Source: Methyloversatilis discipulorum (GTDB lineage: Bacteria > Pseudomonadota > Gammaproteobacteria > Burkholderiales > Rhodocyclaceae). From it: a stretch of DNA of 64,000 nt. This document shows, one piece after another, positions 17,982 through 29,744 of the stretch. The stretch is from contig NZ_AZUP01000001.1 in assembly GCF_000527135.1 (NCBI RefSeq), positions 3,348,001 to 3,412,000 of the forward strand, written 5' to 3'. Under the pieces are notes generated by a model, which saw only the letters and a list, made by a program, of their open reading frames with translations, searched no databases and was not told the DNA's origin. A program made the position numbers and the translations under genes. The stretch's first letter is position 1. Each line of letters starts with the position of its first letter.

Positions 17982-18222
17982 GGGCCGTGCGCGGCGCCGG
18001 ATGGGTGCTGTGGGAGCGAGCTTGCTCGCGATAGCGGCCTTGATCGAAGCCGCCGGCCAGCGACAACCGCGTCGCGGCCAAGGCCGCTCCCACAGGGGGT
18101 GCGCCCGAACCGTCGCCGGAGCCGGGGTTCTGTGGGAGGGGTCTTCTGACCCCGACGGCAACGGAGGGCCGTGCGCGGCGCAGGATGGGGTGCTGCGGGA
18201 GCGAGCGGGCTCGCGACAGCCG
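17982..18222. repeat. REP/REPIN-like repeat cluster with a direct duplication
   Basis: This is the core of the 395-base gene-free gap between tlyA and priA. It contains four copies of the GTGGGAGC-headed palindrome. Unit A (18008-18034) and unit B (18071-18095, inverted) share CTGTGGGAGC/GCTCCCACAG ends and form a REPIN-like inverted pair. Unit C (18130-18160) has a GGGGTC...GACCCC stem, and unit D (18192-18220) has GAGCGAGCGGGCTCGC. About 48 bases ahead of and including unit A are repeated ahead of unit D with few changes (17977-18021 and 18162-18204). No coding potential is evident. Confidence 0.75.
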
Positions 18223-18254
18223 ATCGGCCGCAACGCCAGCACGTCACCGCCCGG

Positions 18255-20480
<2,226 letters not shown>

Positions 20481-20551
20481 CTCGTTCAACAAGACTGGCT
20501 GCTTGTGTCCGCAACGCACTCATCCGGCAAGGTTTTGAGTGCCACAAAAGC

Positions 20552-20560
20552 TGTGGATAA
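20552..20560 (-). promoter_or_regulatory. DnaA-box-like 9-mer upstream of priA
   Basis: TTATCCACA on the minus strand is a perfect match to the DnaA box. It lies 72 bases upstream of the priA ATG in an A+T-rich island, next to TTTCCCACA and GTGG half sites. Whether DnaA binds here is untested. Confidence 0.45.
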
Positions 20561-20726
20561 CTTTGTGGGAAACTTCGTGTCCGTTCGTCACGAACCTGAC
20601 ATCAACGGCCACCAAATTTTCCGGCAGGCGTCAAGAAAAAAATACTTCCTTGCTTATCAGTGACTTGCGCGGAGGGCTCTTGTAGTGGACCGGCCCTTCG
20701 GCTTGTAGTCGGCCTGAGCGGCCGAC

Positions 20727-20735
20727 TGTGCATAA
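20727..20735 (-). promoter_or_regulatory. Second DnaA-box-like 9-mer between hemE and priA
   Basis: TTATGCACA on the minus strand fits the DnaA consensus TTATNCACA. It lies 167 bases from the first box. The rest of the 318-base gap 20481-20798 holds an A-run near 20637-20643 and the hemE terminator; I see no gene in it. Confidence 0.4.
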
Positions 20736-20764
20736 GTCAACCCCCTGCGGCATGCGATCTGTGC

Positions 20765-20791
20765 AAAAAAGGCCGGCCGCGCGTGCCGGCC
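20765..20791 (-). terminator. Rho-independent terminator of hemE
   Basis: On the minus strand GGCCGGC and GCCGGCC form a 7-bp GC stem with a 7-base loop, followed directly by TTTTTT. It lies 8 bases past the hemE stop codon. Confidence 0.9.
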
Positions 20792-20798
20792 GCTCATG

Positions 20799-21866
20799 TC
20801 AGCCGGCCCGCAGCGCGCGGCTGTGGCGATGGACTTCGTCCACCAGCGCGGCCACGTGTTCGGGCGGCGTGTGCTGCGAAATGCCGTGGCCGAGGTTGAA
20901 CACATGGCCCGGATGATTGCCGTAGCTGTCGAGGATGCGGCGCGCCTCGCCGCGGATGCCTTCCGGGTGTGCGAACAGCGCGGTCGGGTCGAAATTGCCC
21001 TGCAGCGCGACCTTGTCGCCGACCCGCTGGCGGGCCAGTCCGATATCGGTGGTCCAGTCCAGGCCGAGTGCGTCGGCGCCGGCTTCGGCCTGCGCCTCCA
21101 GCCACTGACCGCCACCCTTGGTGAACATGATGACCGGCACGCGCTGGCCGTCCCTTTCCCGCGTCAGGCCGGCGATGATGCGCTGCATGTAGGCGAGTGA
21201 GAATTCGCGATAGCCGTGCGCCGACAGTGCGCCGCCCCAGGAATCGAAAATCATCACCGCCTGCGCGCCTGCTTCGATCTGGGCGTTCAGGTAATCGGTC
21301 ACCGCCTTCGAAGTCACCGACAGCATGTGGTGCAGCAGTTCCGGACGGTCCAGCATCAGCGTCTTCAGGTGACGGTAGTCGTCCGAGGCGCCGCCTTCGA
21401 CCATGTAGCAGGCCAGCGTCCATGGGCTGCCGGAAAAGCCGATCAGCGGCACCCGACCGTCCAGTGCGCGACGGATTTCACTCACCGCGTCAATGACATA
21501 GCCCAGCTCGGCCGTGGGGTCGGGGGCGGCCAGCGCGCGGATCGCCTCTTCCGAGCGCAGCGGGCGCTCGAATTTCGGGCCTTCGCCTTCGGCGAAGTAG
21601 AGGCCCAGACCCATTGCGTCCGGCACCGTCAGGATGTCGGAGAACAGGATGGCGGCGTCGAGCGGGAAGCGTTCCAGCGGCTGCAGCGTCACTTCGCAGG
21701 CCATGGCCGGCGACTTGCACAGCTGCAGGAAGCTGCCGGCGCGGCGGCGCGTCGCGCAGTACTCCGGCAGGTAGCGGCCGGCCTGGCGCATCAGCCAGAT
21801 CGGCGTGTAGTCGGTGGGCTGGCGCAGCAGCGCGCGCAGGAAGGTGTCGTTGCGGAGTGCGGACAT
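20799..21866 (-). CDS. hemE: Uroporphyrinogen decarboxylase
   Basis: 355 residues, normal length. It removes four carboxyl groups from uroporphyrinogen III to give coproporphyrinogen III in haem synthesis. The N-terminal signature [15 protein letters not shown] contains the invariant arginines, and the second signature [16 protein letters not shown] follows. The family's [15 protein letters not shown] and FNLGHGI segments are also present. The ATG at 21866 has AAGGA 6 bases upstream; an upstream ATG at 21893 is less likely. hemB lies about 33 kb away, so haem genes are not clustered. Confidence 0.97.
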   Translation of the reverse strand: MSALRNDTFLRALLRQPTDYTPIWLMRQAGRYLPEYCATRRRAGSFLQLCKSPAMACEVTLQPLERFPLDAAILFSDILTVPDAMGLGLYFAEGEGPKFERPLRSEEAIRALAAPDPTAELGYVIDAVSEIRRALDGRVPLIGFSGSPWTLACYMVEGGASDDYRHLKTLMLDRPELLHHMLSVTSKAVTDYLNAQIEAGAQAVMIFDSWGGALSAHGYREFSLAYMQRIIAGLTRERDGQRVPVIMFTKGGGQWLEAQAEAGADALGLDWTTDIGLARQRVGDKVALQGNFDPTALFAHPEGIRGEARRILDSYGNHPGHVFNLGHGISQHTPPEHVAALVDEVHRHSRALRAG

Positions 21867-21914
21867 GGGGAATCCTTGAAGTGCAGGGCGCAAGGATAGC
21901 CGATGCGCCCCGCT

Positions 21915-21930
21915 GCCTGCCCGGGCAGGC
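21915..21930. repeat. Perfect 16-base palindrome between hemE and trkH
   Basis: GCCTGCCCGGGCAGGC lies 11 bases downstream of the trkH stop codon and 48 bases upstream of the hemE start. It may serve as a hairpin at the end of the trk transcript, or as an operator of hemE. No T-run follows. Confidence 0.4.
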
Positions 21931-21941
21931 GACGATCGGGC

Positions 21942-23390
21942 CTATTTGCGCCAGAAGCCCGGGGTGAGGATGATGAGGATGGACATCACCTCCAGGCGGC
22001 CGAGCAGCATGGCAAAGCTGCCCACCCAGGTCTGGAAGTCGGACAGCCCCTGGTAGTTGCCAGCCGGGCCAACCACGCCGAGACCGGGGCCGGCATTGTT
22101 GATCATCGCGATGACCGCGGTGAACGAGGACATGAAGTCCAGGCCGGACAGCAGCAGTACGAAGGTGAGCAGCACGATGCTCATGAAGTACAGGAAGATG
22201 AAGCCAAGCACCGACTGGGCGACCGTGCCCGACACGCACGTGGTGCCGACCTTGAGCGGCCGTACGGCGTTTGGATGAATGAGCTTGAGCATGTCGCGCC
22301 GCGCCTGACCGATCAGGATGAGTGTGCGCACCATCTTGATGCCGCCGCCGGTCGATCCCGAACTGGCCGTGATGCTGGACAGGAACAGCATCCACAGTGG
22401 CACGAACAACGGCCATTGCGCGTAGTCGGTGCTGACGAAACCACAGTCGGTCGCAATCGAGATGAGATTGAAGCTCACGTGTCGCAGGGCCGTCCAGTAG
22501 CTGGCGTACGTGCCCTGTTCGACCAGATAGGCCGCCAGCAGCACGCTGCTGCCGATACAGGCGATCAGCACGCCGCGGGCCTCGAAATCCTGCGTGTAGA
22601 CGCGCAACGAGCGGCCGCGGAAGGCCAGGAAGTGGGTGGCGAAGTTCATCGCCGCGACCAGCATGAAGAAGCTCAGGACGCCCTCGATCCAGGGCGAATC
22701 GAAGGCGCCGATACTGGCGTCGCGTGTGGACAGTCCGCCCAGACCCATCGCGGCGAAGGCGTGACAGAGCGCGTCAAACCAGTCCATGCCGGCGACGCGC
22801 AGCGACAGCACGCACACGACCGTGATGCCGAAATAGACCAGGTAAAGCGCTTTGGCGGTGTCGGCGATGCGTGCGGTGAGCTTGCCGTCCTTCATCGGCC
22901 CCGGCGTTTCCGCCTTGTAGAGCTGCATGCCGCCGACGCCGAGCAGCGGCAGGATGGCGACTGCGAACACGATGATGCCCATGCCGCCTATCCAGTTCAG
23001 CAGGTGGCGCCACAGATTGATCGACTGCGGAGCGTGGTCGAGACCGGTCATGACCGTGGCACCGGTCGTGGTCAGGCCCGACATCGTTTCAAAGAAGGCG
23101 TCGGTAAAGCTCATCGTGTCGTAGGACAGCATGAGCGGTACGGCGGCGATGGTGGACATCAGCACCCAGGACAGCGTGACCAGCAGGAAGCCGTCGCGCG
23201 GCTTCAGTTCCCGGTAATGGCGCCGTGTCGCCATGTACAGCAGCACGCCGCCGGCCGCGCTGATCGCCATGCTGTCTATGAAATGCCACAGCATGCCGTC
23301 GTGGAACACCAGCGAACAGATGATCGGCGCCAGATAGGTCAGGCTGAACACCGCCAGCAGGCGGCCCAGCACATTCAGTACGGCCAGCAT
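21942..23390 (-). CDS. trkH: Trk potassium uptake membrane subunit TrkH
   Basis: 482 residues with about ten TM helices in four M1-P-M2 repeats. The filter-like loops include SGLTTTGATVMTGLD, MGLGGLSTRDAS, ATDCGFVSTDYAQW and MINNAGPGLGVVG. The region ITASSGSTGGGIKMVR is also typical of TrkH. It forms the K+-translocating channel controlled by TrkA. Its ATG shares a base with the trkA stop codon (TGATG at 23388-23392), giving strong translational coupling. Confidence 0.96.
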   Translation of the reverse strand: MLAVLNVLGRLLAVFSLTYLAPIICSLVFHDGMLWHFIDSMAISAAGGVLLYMATRRHYRELKPRDGFLLVTLSWVLMSTIAAVPLMLSYDTMSFTDAFFETMSGLTTTGATVMTGLDHAPQSINLWRHLLNWIGGMGIIVFAVAILPLLGVGGMQLYKAETPGPMKDGKLTARIADTAKALYLVYFGITVVCVLSLRVAGMDWFDALCHAFAAMGLGGLSTRDASIGAFDSPWIEGVLSFFMLVAAMNFATHFLAFRGRSLRVYTQDFEARGVLIACIGSSVLLAAYLVEQGTYASYWTALRHVSFNLISIATDCGFVSTDYAQWPLFVPLWMLFLSSITASSGSTGGGIKMVRTLILIGQARRDMLKLIHPNAVRPLKVGTTCVSGTVAQSVLGFIFLYFMSIVLLTFVLLLSGLDFMSSFTAVIAMINNAGPGLGVVGPAGNYQGLSDFQTWVGSFAMLLGRLEVMSILIILTPGFWRK

Positions 23391-24817
23391 CAGAGAAACC
23401 CGAACCCGACCTGGAACAGCCTCTCGACCCGCGCCACCACCCGCTTGGTCGAGCAGAACACGATCACGTGATCCTCCGGCTCGATCACCGTGTCGTGGTG
23501 CGGCATGATCACCTGCTCGTGCGTCTCGCGCACCGCGAGCTCGGTCACCTCGACCCGGATCGGCTTGTCCGAGTGACGCACGATGGCGCCGATCATCGCG
23601 CCCTCGGGCAGCTTGATCTCGTCGACGCGCCGGCCGACCACCTTCGATGTCTTGCGGTCGCCGTGCACCACCAGTTCGAGCGCTTCGGCCGCGCCGCGGC
23701 GCAGGCTGTGCACCGCCACCACGTCGCCGCGGCGCACGTGCGCCAGCAGCGAACCGATCGACACCTGGGCCGGCGAGATGGCGATGTCGATGGTGCCTGC
23801 CTGCACCAGATCGACGTAGGCGCGGCGGTTGATCAGCGCCACCACGCGACGCGCACCCATACGTTTGGCCATCAGCGACGACATGATGTTGTTTTCGTCG
23901 TCGTTGGTCAGCGCGAGATACAGGTCCATGTCGTCGACGTTTTCCGCTTCGAGCAGCATTTCGTCGGTGGTGTCGCCGGCCAGCACCAGTGTCTTGTGCA
24001 GGCTGCCGGACAGGAATTCGGCGCGCGTGCGCGAGTGCTCGATCAGCTTCAGTTCGTAGCGGTTTTCCAGCGACGAGGCGAGGCGGTAACCGATGTTGCC
24101 GCCGCCGGCGATCATGATGCGGCGCATCGGCTTGTCCAGCCGGCGCAGTTCTGCGGTCACGGCGCGGATATGCTCGGTCGCGGCGACGCAGAACACTTCG
24201 TCGCCCGGCTCGATCACCGTGTCGCCATCCGGGATGATGGCGGTGTCGCGCCGGTAGATGGCGGCGATGCGGGCGTCGATGTCCGGCAGATGCTCGTGCA
24301 GCGCCTTGATCTGGCGGCCGACCAGCGGCCCGCCGCCGACCGCGCGCACCGCCACCATGCTCACCCGGCCCTTGCCGAACTCGATCACCTGCAGCGCTTC
24401 CGGGAAGGCGATCAGCCGCTTCAGGTAGTCGGTGACCTCCTGTTCCGGGCAGATCGAGAAATCGACGGCGAAATTGTCGTCGTCGAGCAGCTGCGGATAG
24501 TCGGCGTAGTCGATCGAGCGCAGCCGGGCGATGCGGGTGGGCAGGTTGAACAGCGTCTGCGCGATGCGACAGGCGCACAGATTGGTCTGGTCGGACGCGG
24601 TGACCGCGATCAGCAGGTCGGCGTCGTCGGCGCCCGCCTGACGCATCACCGCCGGGCTGGCGCCGTTGCCGGCCACCACGCGCAGGTCGAGCCGGTCCTG
24701 CAGCGCCTGCAGGCGCGGGATGTCGGTATCGACCACGGTGATGTCGTTGGCCTCCGACACCAGGTTTTCCGCCACCGAGGAGCCGACCTGTCCGGCCCCG
24801 AGAATGATGATCTTCAC
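23390..24817 (-). CDS. trkA: Trk system NAD-binding regulatory subunit TrkA
   Basis: 475 residues with two RCK halves, each a Rossmann domain plus TrkA-C. The first half begins MKIIILGAGQVGSSVAENLV (GxGxxG) and the second has RIMIAGGGNIGYRLASSLE. TrkA-C domains contain DGDTVIEPGDEVFCVA and HHDTVIEPEDHVIVFC. It gates TrkH in response to NAD(H)/ATP. It lies immediately upstream of trkH on the same strand. In many betaproteobacteria trkA/trkH follow rsmB and a sensor kinase pair; that pair is absent here, where ureG is upstream. Confidence 0.97.
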   Translation of the reverse strand: MKIIILGAGQVGSSVAENLVSEANDITVVDTDIPRLQALQDRLDLRVVAGNGASPAVMRQAGADDADLLIAVTASDQTNLCACRIAQTLFNLPTRIARLRSIDYADYPQLLDDDNFAVDFSICPEQEVTDYLKRLIAFPEALQVIEFGKGRVSMVAVRAVGGGPLVGRQIKALHEHLPDIDARIAAIYRRDTAIIPDGDTVIEPGDEVFCVAATEHIRAVTAELRRLDKPMRRIMIAGGGNIGYRLASSLENRYELKLIEHSRTRAEFLSGSLHKTLVLAGDTTDEMLLEAENVDDMDLYLALTNDDENNIMSSLMAKRMGARRVVALINRRAYVDLVQAGTIDIAISPAQVSIGSLLAHVRRGDVVAVHSLRRGAAEALELVVHGDRKTSKVVGRRVDEIKLPEGAMIGAIVRHSDKPIRVEVTELAVRETHEQVIMPHHDTVIEPEDHVIVFCSTKRVVARVERLFQVGFGFL

Positions 24818-24883
24818 GCGCCTGCCCGCTGTGGAAAGTCGCGGAAGTGTAGCGTCAAGTGTGGCGCCGCAACACGATACGCG

Positions 24884-25510
24884 TCAGCCGGCGCCCAGCA
24901 TGCCTTCGCGCTCAATGAAGGCGATGATGGCGTCGAGGTTGTGGCCGGTCTTCATGTTCGAGAACAGGAAGGGCCGCTCGCCGCGCATTTTCTTCGCGTC
25001 GCGTTCCATCACGTCGAGCGAGGCGCCGACCATCGGTGCCAGGTCGATCTTGTTGATGATGAGCAGGTCGGACTTGCAGATGCCGGGCCCGCCCTTGCGC
25101 GGAATCTTGTCGCCGGCGGCGACGTCGATCACGTACAGCGTCAGGTCGGACAGTTCCGGGCTGAAGGTGGCCGCCAGATTGTCGCCGCCGGATTCGATCA
25201 GGATGATTTCCAGTCCGGAGAAGCGTGCGCTCAGCCGCGCCACCGCTTCGAGGTTGATCGACGCGTCCTCGCGGATTGCCGTGTGCGGGCAGCCGCCGGT
25301 TTCGACGCCGATGATGCGTTCCGGCGGCAGCGCCTCGTTGCGCACCAGGAACTGCGCGTCCTCCTCGGTGTAGATGTCGTTGGTGACCGCGGCGATGTTG
25401 TAGCGGTCGCGCAGCGCGCGGCACAGCGCCAGCGTCAGCGCGGTCTTGCCGGAGCCGACCGGGCCGCCGATGCCCACGCGCAGCGGCGGGCGGGGAGTGG
25501 ATGTCGTCAT
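24884..25510 (-). CDS. ureG: Urease accessory GTPase UreG
   Basis: 208 residues. The P-loop [16 protein letters not shown], the conserved [13 protein letters not shown], the nickel-binding motif [14 protein letters not shown] and NKIDLAP are all present. UreG hydrolyses GTP to drive nickel insertion into the urease active site together with UreF, UreD and UreE. AAGGACG precedes the ATG. It is the last gene of the leftward urease operon and is separated from ureF by 151 bases that carry a degenerate REPIN, unlike the other, mostly overlapping genes. Confidence 0.97.
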   Translation of the reverse strand: MTTSTPRPPLRVGIGGPVGSGKTALTLALCRALRDRYNIAAVTNDIYTEEDAQFLVRNEALPPERIIGVETGGCPHTAIREDASINLEAVARLSARFSGLEIILIESGGDNLAATFSPELSDLTLYVIDVAAGDKIPRKGGPGICKSDLLIINKIDLAPMVGASLDVMERDAKKMRGERPFLFSNMKTGHNLDAIIAFIEREGMLGAG

Positions 25511-25565
25511 CGTCCTTCTTTCAGTGGTGAGTTCAGCGGATGCGCGAGGCATTTGCGCGCGGCCC

Positions 25566-25655
25566 CGTGGCAGCGGGCTCTGCTCGCGAATTTGCGGAGT
25601 GCCGTCGCCGGCGGATGTTCGCCGCCGCATCGCGAGCGGCGCGCGCTCCCAGAGC
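25566..25655. repeat. Degenerate REPIN-like inverted pair between ureF and ureG
   Basis: One arm, CGTGGCAGCGGGCTCTGCTC followed by GCGAA (25566-25590), and an inverted arm, CGCGAGCGGCGCGCGCTCCC followed by AGAG (25631-25654), both resemble the REP units at 7618 and 18008 with several changes. They are about 40 bases apart, as in REPINs. This is the only intergenic gap over 30 bases inside the urease operon. Confidence 0.5.
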
Positions 25656-25661
25656 GGCGTT

Positions 25662-26339
25662 TCATGAGCGGAACAACCTTGAATACTGCGTTTCGTGCCG
25701 GCAACTGGCGATCGCCAGGCCGGGCGCGAAATTGCTCCAGTCCGCGCGCGGCAGTGTCAGCGCCTCCGTTACGCGCGCCGGGATGGCGGCGCCCAGCGTC
25801 ATCAGCAGGCGCTGGCCGGCGGTCTGGCCCAGCGGCACCGCCTTGATCGCCGCCATCACCTGATTCTCCGCCCAGGCCCAGGCCCAGGCGGTCAGCGCCG
25901 GTTCGACCGGCACGCCGAGCGCCACCGCGGCACCGGACCACGCGGTCGGGTAAGCCATGTCCCCGCCGTCCGCCAGCCGCGCCGCGACCGCGCCGCATTC
26001 GGGCAGCGCCTTCAGAAGCTGCAGGCAGGAATAGCCCATCTGCACCGTCTCGGCGCGCAGTTCGGCCGCTTCGCGGCTGGCCAGGTAGTCGTCGTTCAGT
26101 TCGAGTATCGCCGCGACGTCGTCAGCCGCCCAGGCACGCATCAGCGTCGCCAGCAGCGGCAACTCGAAGGAGGCGATGCCGGCGTCGAACACTGCGGCAA
26201 TCCAGTCACCGGCGTCCGCTTCGGTCCGGATGGCGCCGCAATCGACCTGCCACTCCAGCCCCTGCGAATAGCTGAAGGCACCCACCGGCAGCGTCGGGCT
26301 CGCCAGCTGCAGCAGGCGGACGAGGGCGAGCGGATTCAT
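25662..26339 (-). CDS. ureF: Urease accessory protein UreF
   Basis: 225 residues, all-helical family. It begins [20 protein letters not shown] and continues [15 protein letters not shown], the UreF N-terminal signature. C-terminal residues near [20 protein letters not shown] match the family's tail that contacts UreD. UreF acts as a fidelity factor for UreG GTPase activity in the UreDFG complex on apo-urease. Its ATG overlaps the ureE stop by ATGA (26336-26339). Confidence 0.95.
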   Translation of the reverse strand: MNPLALVRLLQLASPTLPVGAFSYSQGLEWQVDCGAIRTEADAGDWIAAVFDAGIASFELPLLATLMRAWAADDVAAILELNDDYLASREAAELRAETVQMGYSCLQLLKALPECGAVAARLADGGDMAYPTAWSGAAVALGVPVEPALTAWAWAWAENQVMAAIKAVPLGQTAGQRLLMTLGAAIPARVTEALTLPRADWSNFAPGLAIASCRHETQYSRLFRS

Positions 26340-26830
26340 GCGCTGCCCGCGAACAGGTGGAGCTTCGCGCCGGTGTCCTCGGTGTGCGCGTGCGTGTGGT
26401 GGGCAGGGTGGCCGCCGTAAGCGCCGGCTTCAGGCTCGAACGGCGCCTGCGTCTCGCTCACGTCCAAGCCGAGGCCGACCAGCATCTGAGCCAGCACGTG
26501 GTCGGCCGCCAGCCGCAGCAGGCCGGGCTGCACCTCGACAGCGACGTGGCGATTGCCGAGGTGGTAGGCGGCGCGCGCGATCAGCAGCGCGTCTGCGCTA
26601 CGTGCCTCGATCACCGTCTCCGGCGTCGAGCGCACGGCAACGACGCGCCCGTCCTTGCCGGCCAGCCGATCACCGCCGCGCAGTATCGTGCCGCGCGGCA
26701 GGAACAGTCCGACCTCCTCGCCCGAATCCAGGCGCGTGCGCAGCCTGCACTTGGCGCGCAGTTCGAAGCTCAGCGTCAGCGTATCGGCCGGCACGGCGTC
26801 GGCCGGCGCGAAGGTTTCGATCAGCAGCAT
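26336..26830 (-). CDS. ureE: Urease nickel metallochaperone UreE
   Basis: 164 residues. The N-terminal peptide-binding domain includes ELRAKCRLRTRLDSGEEVGL and FLPRGTILRGGDRL. The C-terminal metal domain contains AYHLGNRHVAVEV with the conserved nickel-ligand His, and the chain ends in a short His-rich tail with GHPAHHTHAH. UreE dimers carry Ni2+ to UreG. It lies between ureC (26 bases) and ureF (overlap). The His tail is modest compared with Klebsiella UreE. Confidence 0.95.
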   Translation of the reverse strand: MLLIETFAPADAVPADTLTLSFELRAKCRLRTRLDSGEEVGLFLPRGTILRGGDRLAGKDGRVVAVRSTPETVIEARSADALLIARAAYHLGNRHVAVEVQPGLLRLAADHVLAQMLVGLGLDVSETQAPFEPEAGAYGGHPAHHTHAHTEDTGAKLHLFAGSA

Positions 26831-26856
26831 GTCGTGTGCGGGCGCGGCCCGCAGTT

Positions 26857-28569
<1,713 letters not shown>

Positions 28570-28576
28570 GCGTCCA

Positions 28577-28792
28577 TCAGTCCTTGAACATGCGGCGCGC
28601 GGCCTTCGCGCGACGGCGCATCATCAGCCCGCCGAGGCCGCCGATCACCGCCGCCGCGATCAGCAGCGCCACGTGGTCCGGCTCGCTCACCAGATGCAGC
28701 AAAGCGTCGCCGACGTTGCCGTGGTGCTCGCCCGGATGGGCCCACGCGACGCTGCTCCATGCCAGTGCCAAAGTCATCAGTGCCTGCATCAT
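28577..28792 (-). CDS. Small His-rich membrane protein of the urease operon
   Basis: 71 residues. A signal-like helix ([18 protein letters not shown]) is followed by HPGEHHGN, a possible metal-binding patch at the mature N-terminus. Then comes a second hydrophobic helix ([18 protein letters not shown]) and a basic cytoplasmic tail [14 protein letters not shown]. The start overlaps the ureB stop (ATGA). The layout suggests an inner-membrane protein with its His cluster in the periplasm. It may resemble a fragment of HupE/UreJ-type nickel transporters, but it is too short to be one. No function is known to me. Confidence 0.7.
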   Translation of the reverse strand: MMQALMTLALAWSSVAWAHPGEHHGNVGDALLHLVSEPDHVALLIAAAVIGGLGGLMMRRRAKAARRMFKD

Positions 28793-29115
28793 TGCTGTTC
28801 TCCCTGTGTATCGAGCGGGCCCTGTACCCGTCCCTTGAATCCGAAAACCCTGCGTTCGCCGGCCAGTGCGACCAGCGTCACCGTGCGCATCTGGCCCGGC
28901 TCGAAACGCACCGCGGTACCGGCTGCGATGTCGAGGCGGAAGCCGCGCGCCGCGGCGCGGTCGAACAGCAGCGCGTCGTTGGTTTCGGCGAAGTGGTAGT
29001 GCGAGCCGACCTGCACCGGCCGGTCACCGCTGTTACGCACGTCCAGCGTGACGGTGTCACGGCCGGCGTTCAGTTCGATGTCGCCGTCGGCGACCTGCAT
29101 CTGTCCTGGAATCAT
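28789..29115 (-). CDS. ureB: Urease beta subunit
   Basis: 108 residues. It starts [19 protein letters not shown] and contains [16 protein letters not shown] and [17 protein letters not shown], all conserved in UreB. It is a structural subunit that supports the trimeric (alpha-beta-gamma) urease core. It is separated from ureA by an extra small gene, which is not the usual directly adjacent order. The downstream small membrane-protein gene overlaps it. Confidence 0.97.
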   Translation of the reverse strand: MIPGQMQVADGDIELNAGRDTVTLDVRNSGDRPVQVGSHYHFAETNDALLFDRAAARGFRLDIAAGTAVRFEPGQMRTVTLVALAGERRVFGFKGRVQGPLDTQGEQQ

Positions 29116-29135
29116 CGTGTTCCTTCCCGTGCCGG

Positions 29136-29414
29136 TCAGCCCGAACGCGCACCAAAACGGTAATCGCGCCCGGGCTTGGTGCCATCGCCGGTCACGTCGG
29201 CGTCGCTGCGGCGATCGAGCATTTCGCGCACCAGCAGCAGGCTGACCAGCAGTTCTTCGTCGTCGGCGCGCTCTTCGATGTCGGCCAGCGTGCGCGTGCG
29301 GTAATCGAGATCGGTGCGCAGCGCGTCGAGGTTCACCGACTCACCGAGGCTGCGCCGCACGCCCAGCTTGAAGCGCGCGAGGCGGCGCGCCAGTTCCATG
29401 TCGTCGTCACTCAC
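29136..29414 (-). CDS. Unknown small protein encoded between ureA and ureB
   Basis: 92 residues, rich in Arg, Asp and Leu, with amphipathic helices ([51 protein letters not shown]) and a polar tail. No cysteine or histidine cluster, signal peptide or TM helix is seen. It lies 9 bases after the ureA stop and 20 bases before ureB, on the same strand, so it is co-expressed with the urease core subunits. I do not recognise the family. A helical scaffold or assembly factor would fit, but that is a guess. Confidence 0.7.
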   Translation of the reverse strand: MSDDDMELARRLARFKLGVRRSLGESVNLDALRTDLDYRTRTLADIEERADDEELLVSLLLVREMLDRRSDADVTGDGTKPGRDYRFGARSG

Positions 29415-29423
29415 GGGCGGCTT

Positions 29424-29726
29424 TCAGGGTATCGGATGATGAACGGTGACCAGTTTGGTGCCGTCCGGGAAAGTGGCTTCCACCTGTATGTCCGGAATCA
29501 TTTCGGCCACGCCTTCCATGACGTCGTCACGGCTGAGCAGCGTCGTGCCGTGGCTCATCAGTTCGGCCACGCTGCGGCCGTCGCGCGCGCCTTCCATGAT
29601 GGCGGCGGTGATGTAGGCGACCGCTTCCGGGTAGTTGAGCTTGAGCCCGCGGGCCCGGCGGCGCTCGGCCAGCAGGGCGGCGGTGAAGATGAGCAGCTTG
29701 TCCTTCTCGCGCGGTGTCAGTTCCAT
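29424..29726 (-). CDS. ureA: Urease gamma subunit
   Basis: 100 residues, full length. It begins [20 protein letters not shown] and contains [20 protein letters not shown] and LTRDDVMEG-like [20 protein letters not shown], ending in the usual VTVHHPIP. It is a structural subunit of the urease core. It lies 18 bases downstream of ureD. Confidence 0.98.
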   Translation of the reverse strand: MELTPREKDKLLIFTAALLAERRRARGLKLNYPEAVAYITAAIMEGARDGRSVAELMSHGTTLLSRDDVMEGVAEMIPDIQVEATFPDGTKLVTVHHPIP

Positions 29727-29744
29727 TTTTGTTTTGTGTGCTCG

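Noticed and set aside
17860..18254. CRISPR array or tandem repeat between tlyA and priA
   Set aside because: The units are palindromic, variable and unevenly spaced, unlike CRISPR repeats with regular spacers.
20520..20760. Chromosome origin next to hemE, as in Caulobacter
   Set aside because: Only two DnaA-like boxes and no dnaA/dnaN neighbours. In betaproteobacteria the origin is normally near dnaA.
23468..25846. 792-residue open frame on the plus strand
   Set aside because: It is antisense to trkA and ureG, both with clear motifs. A shadow frame.
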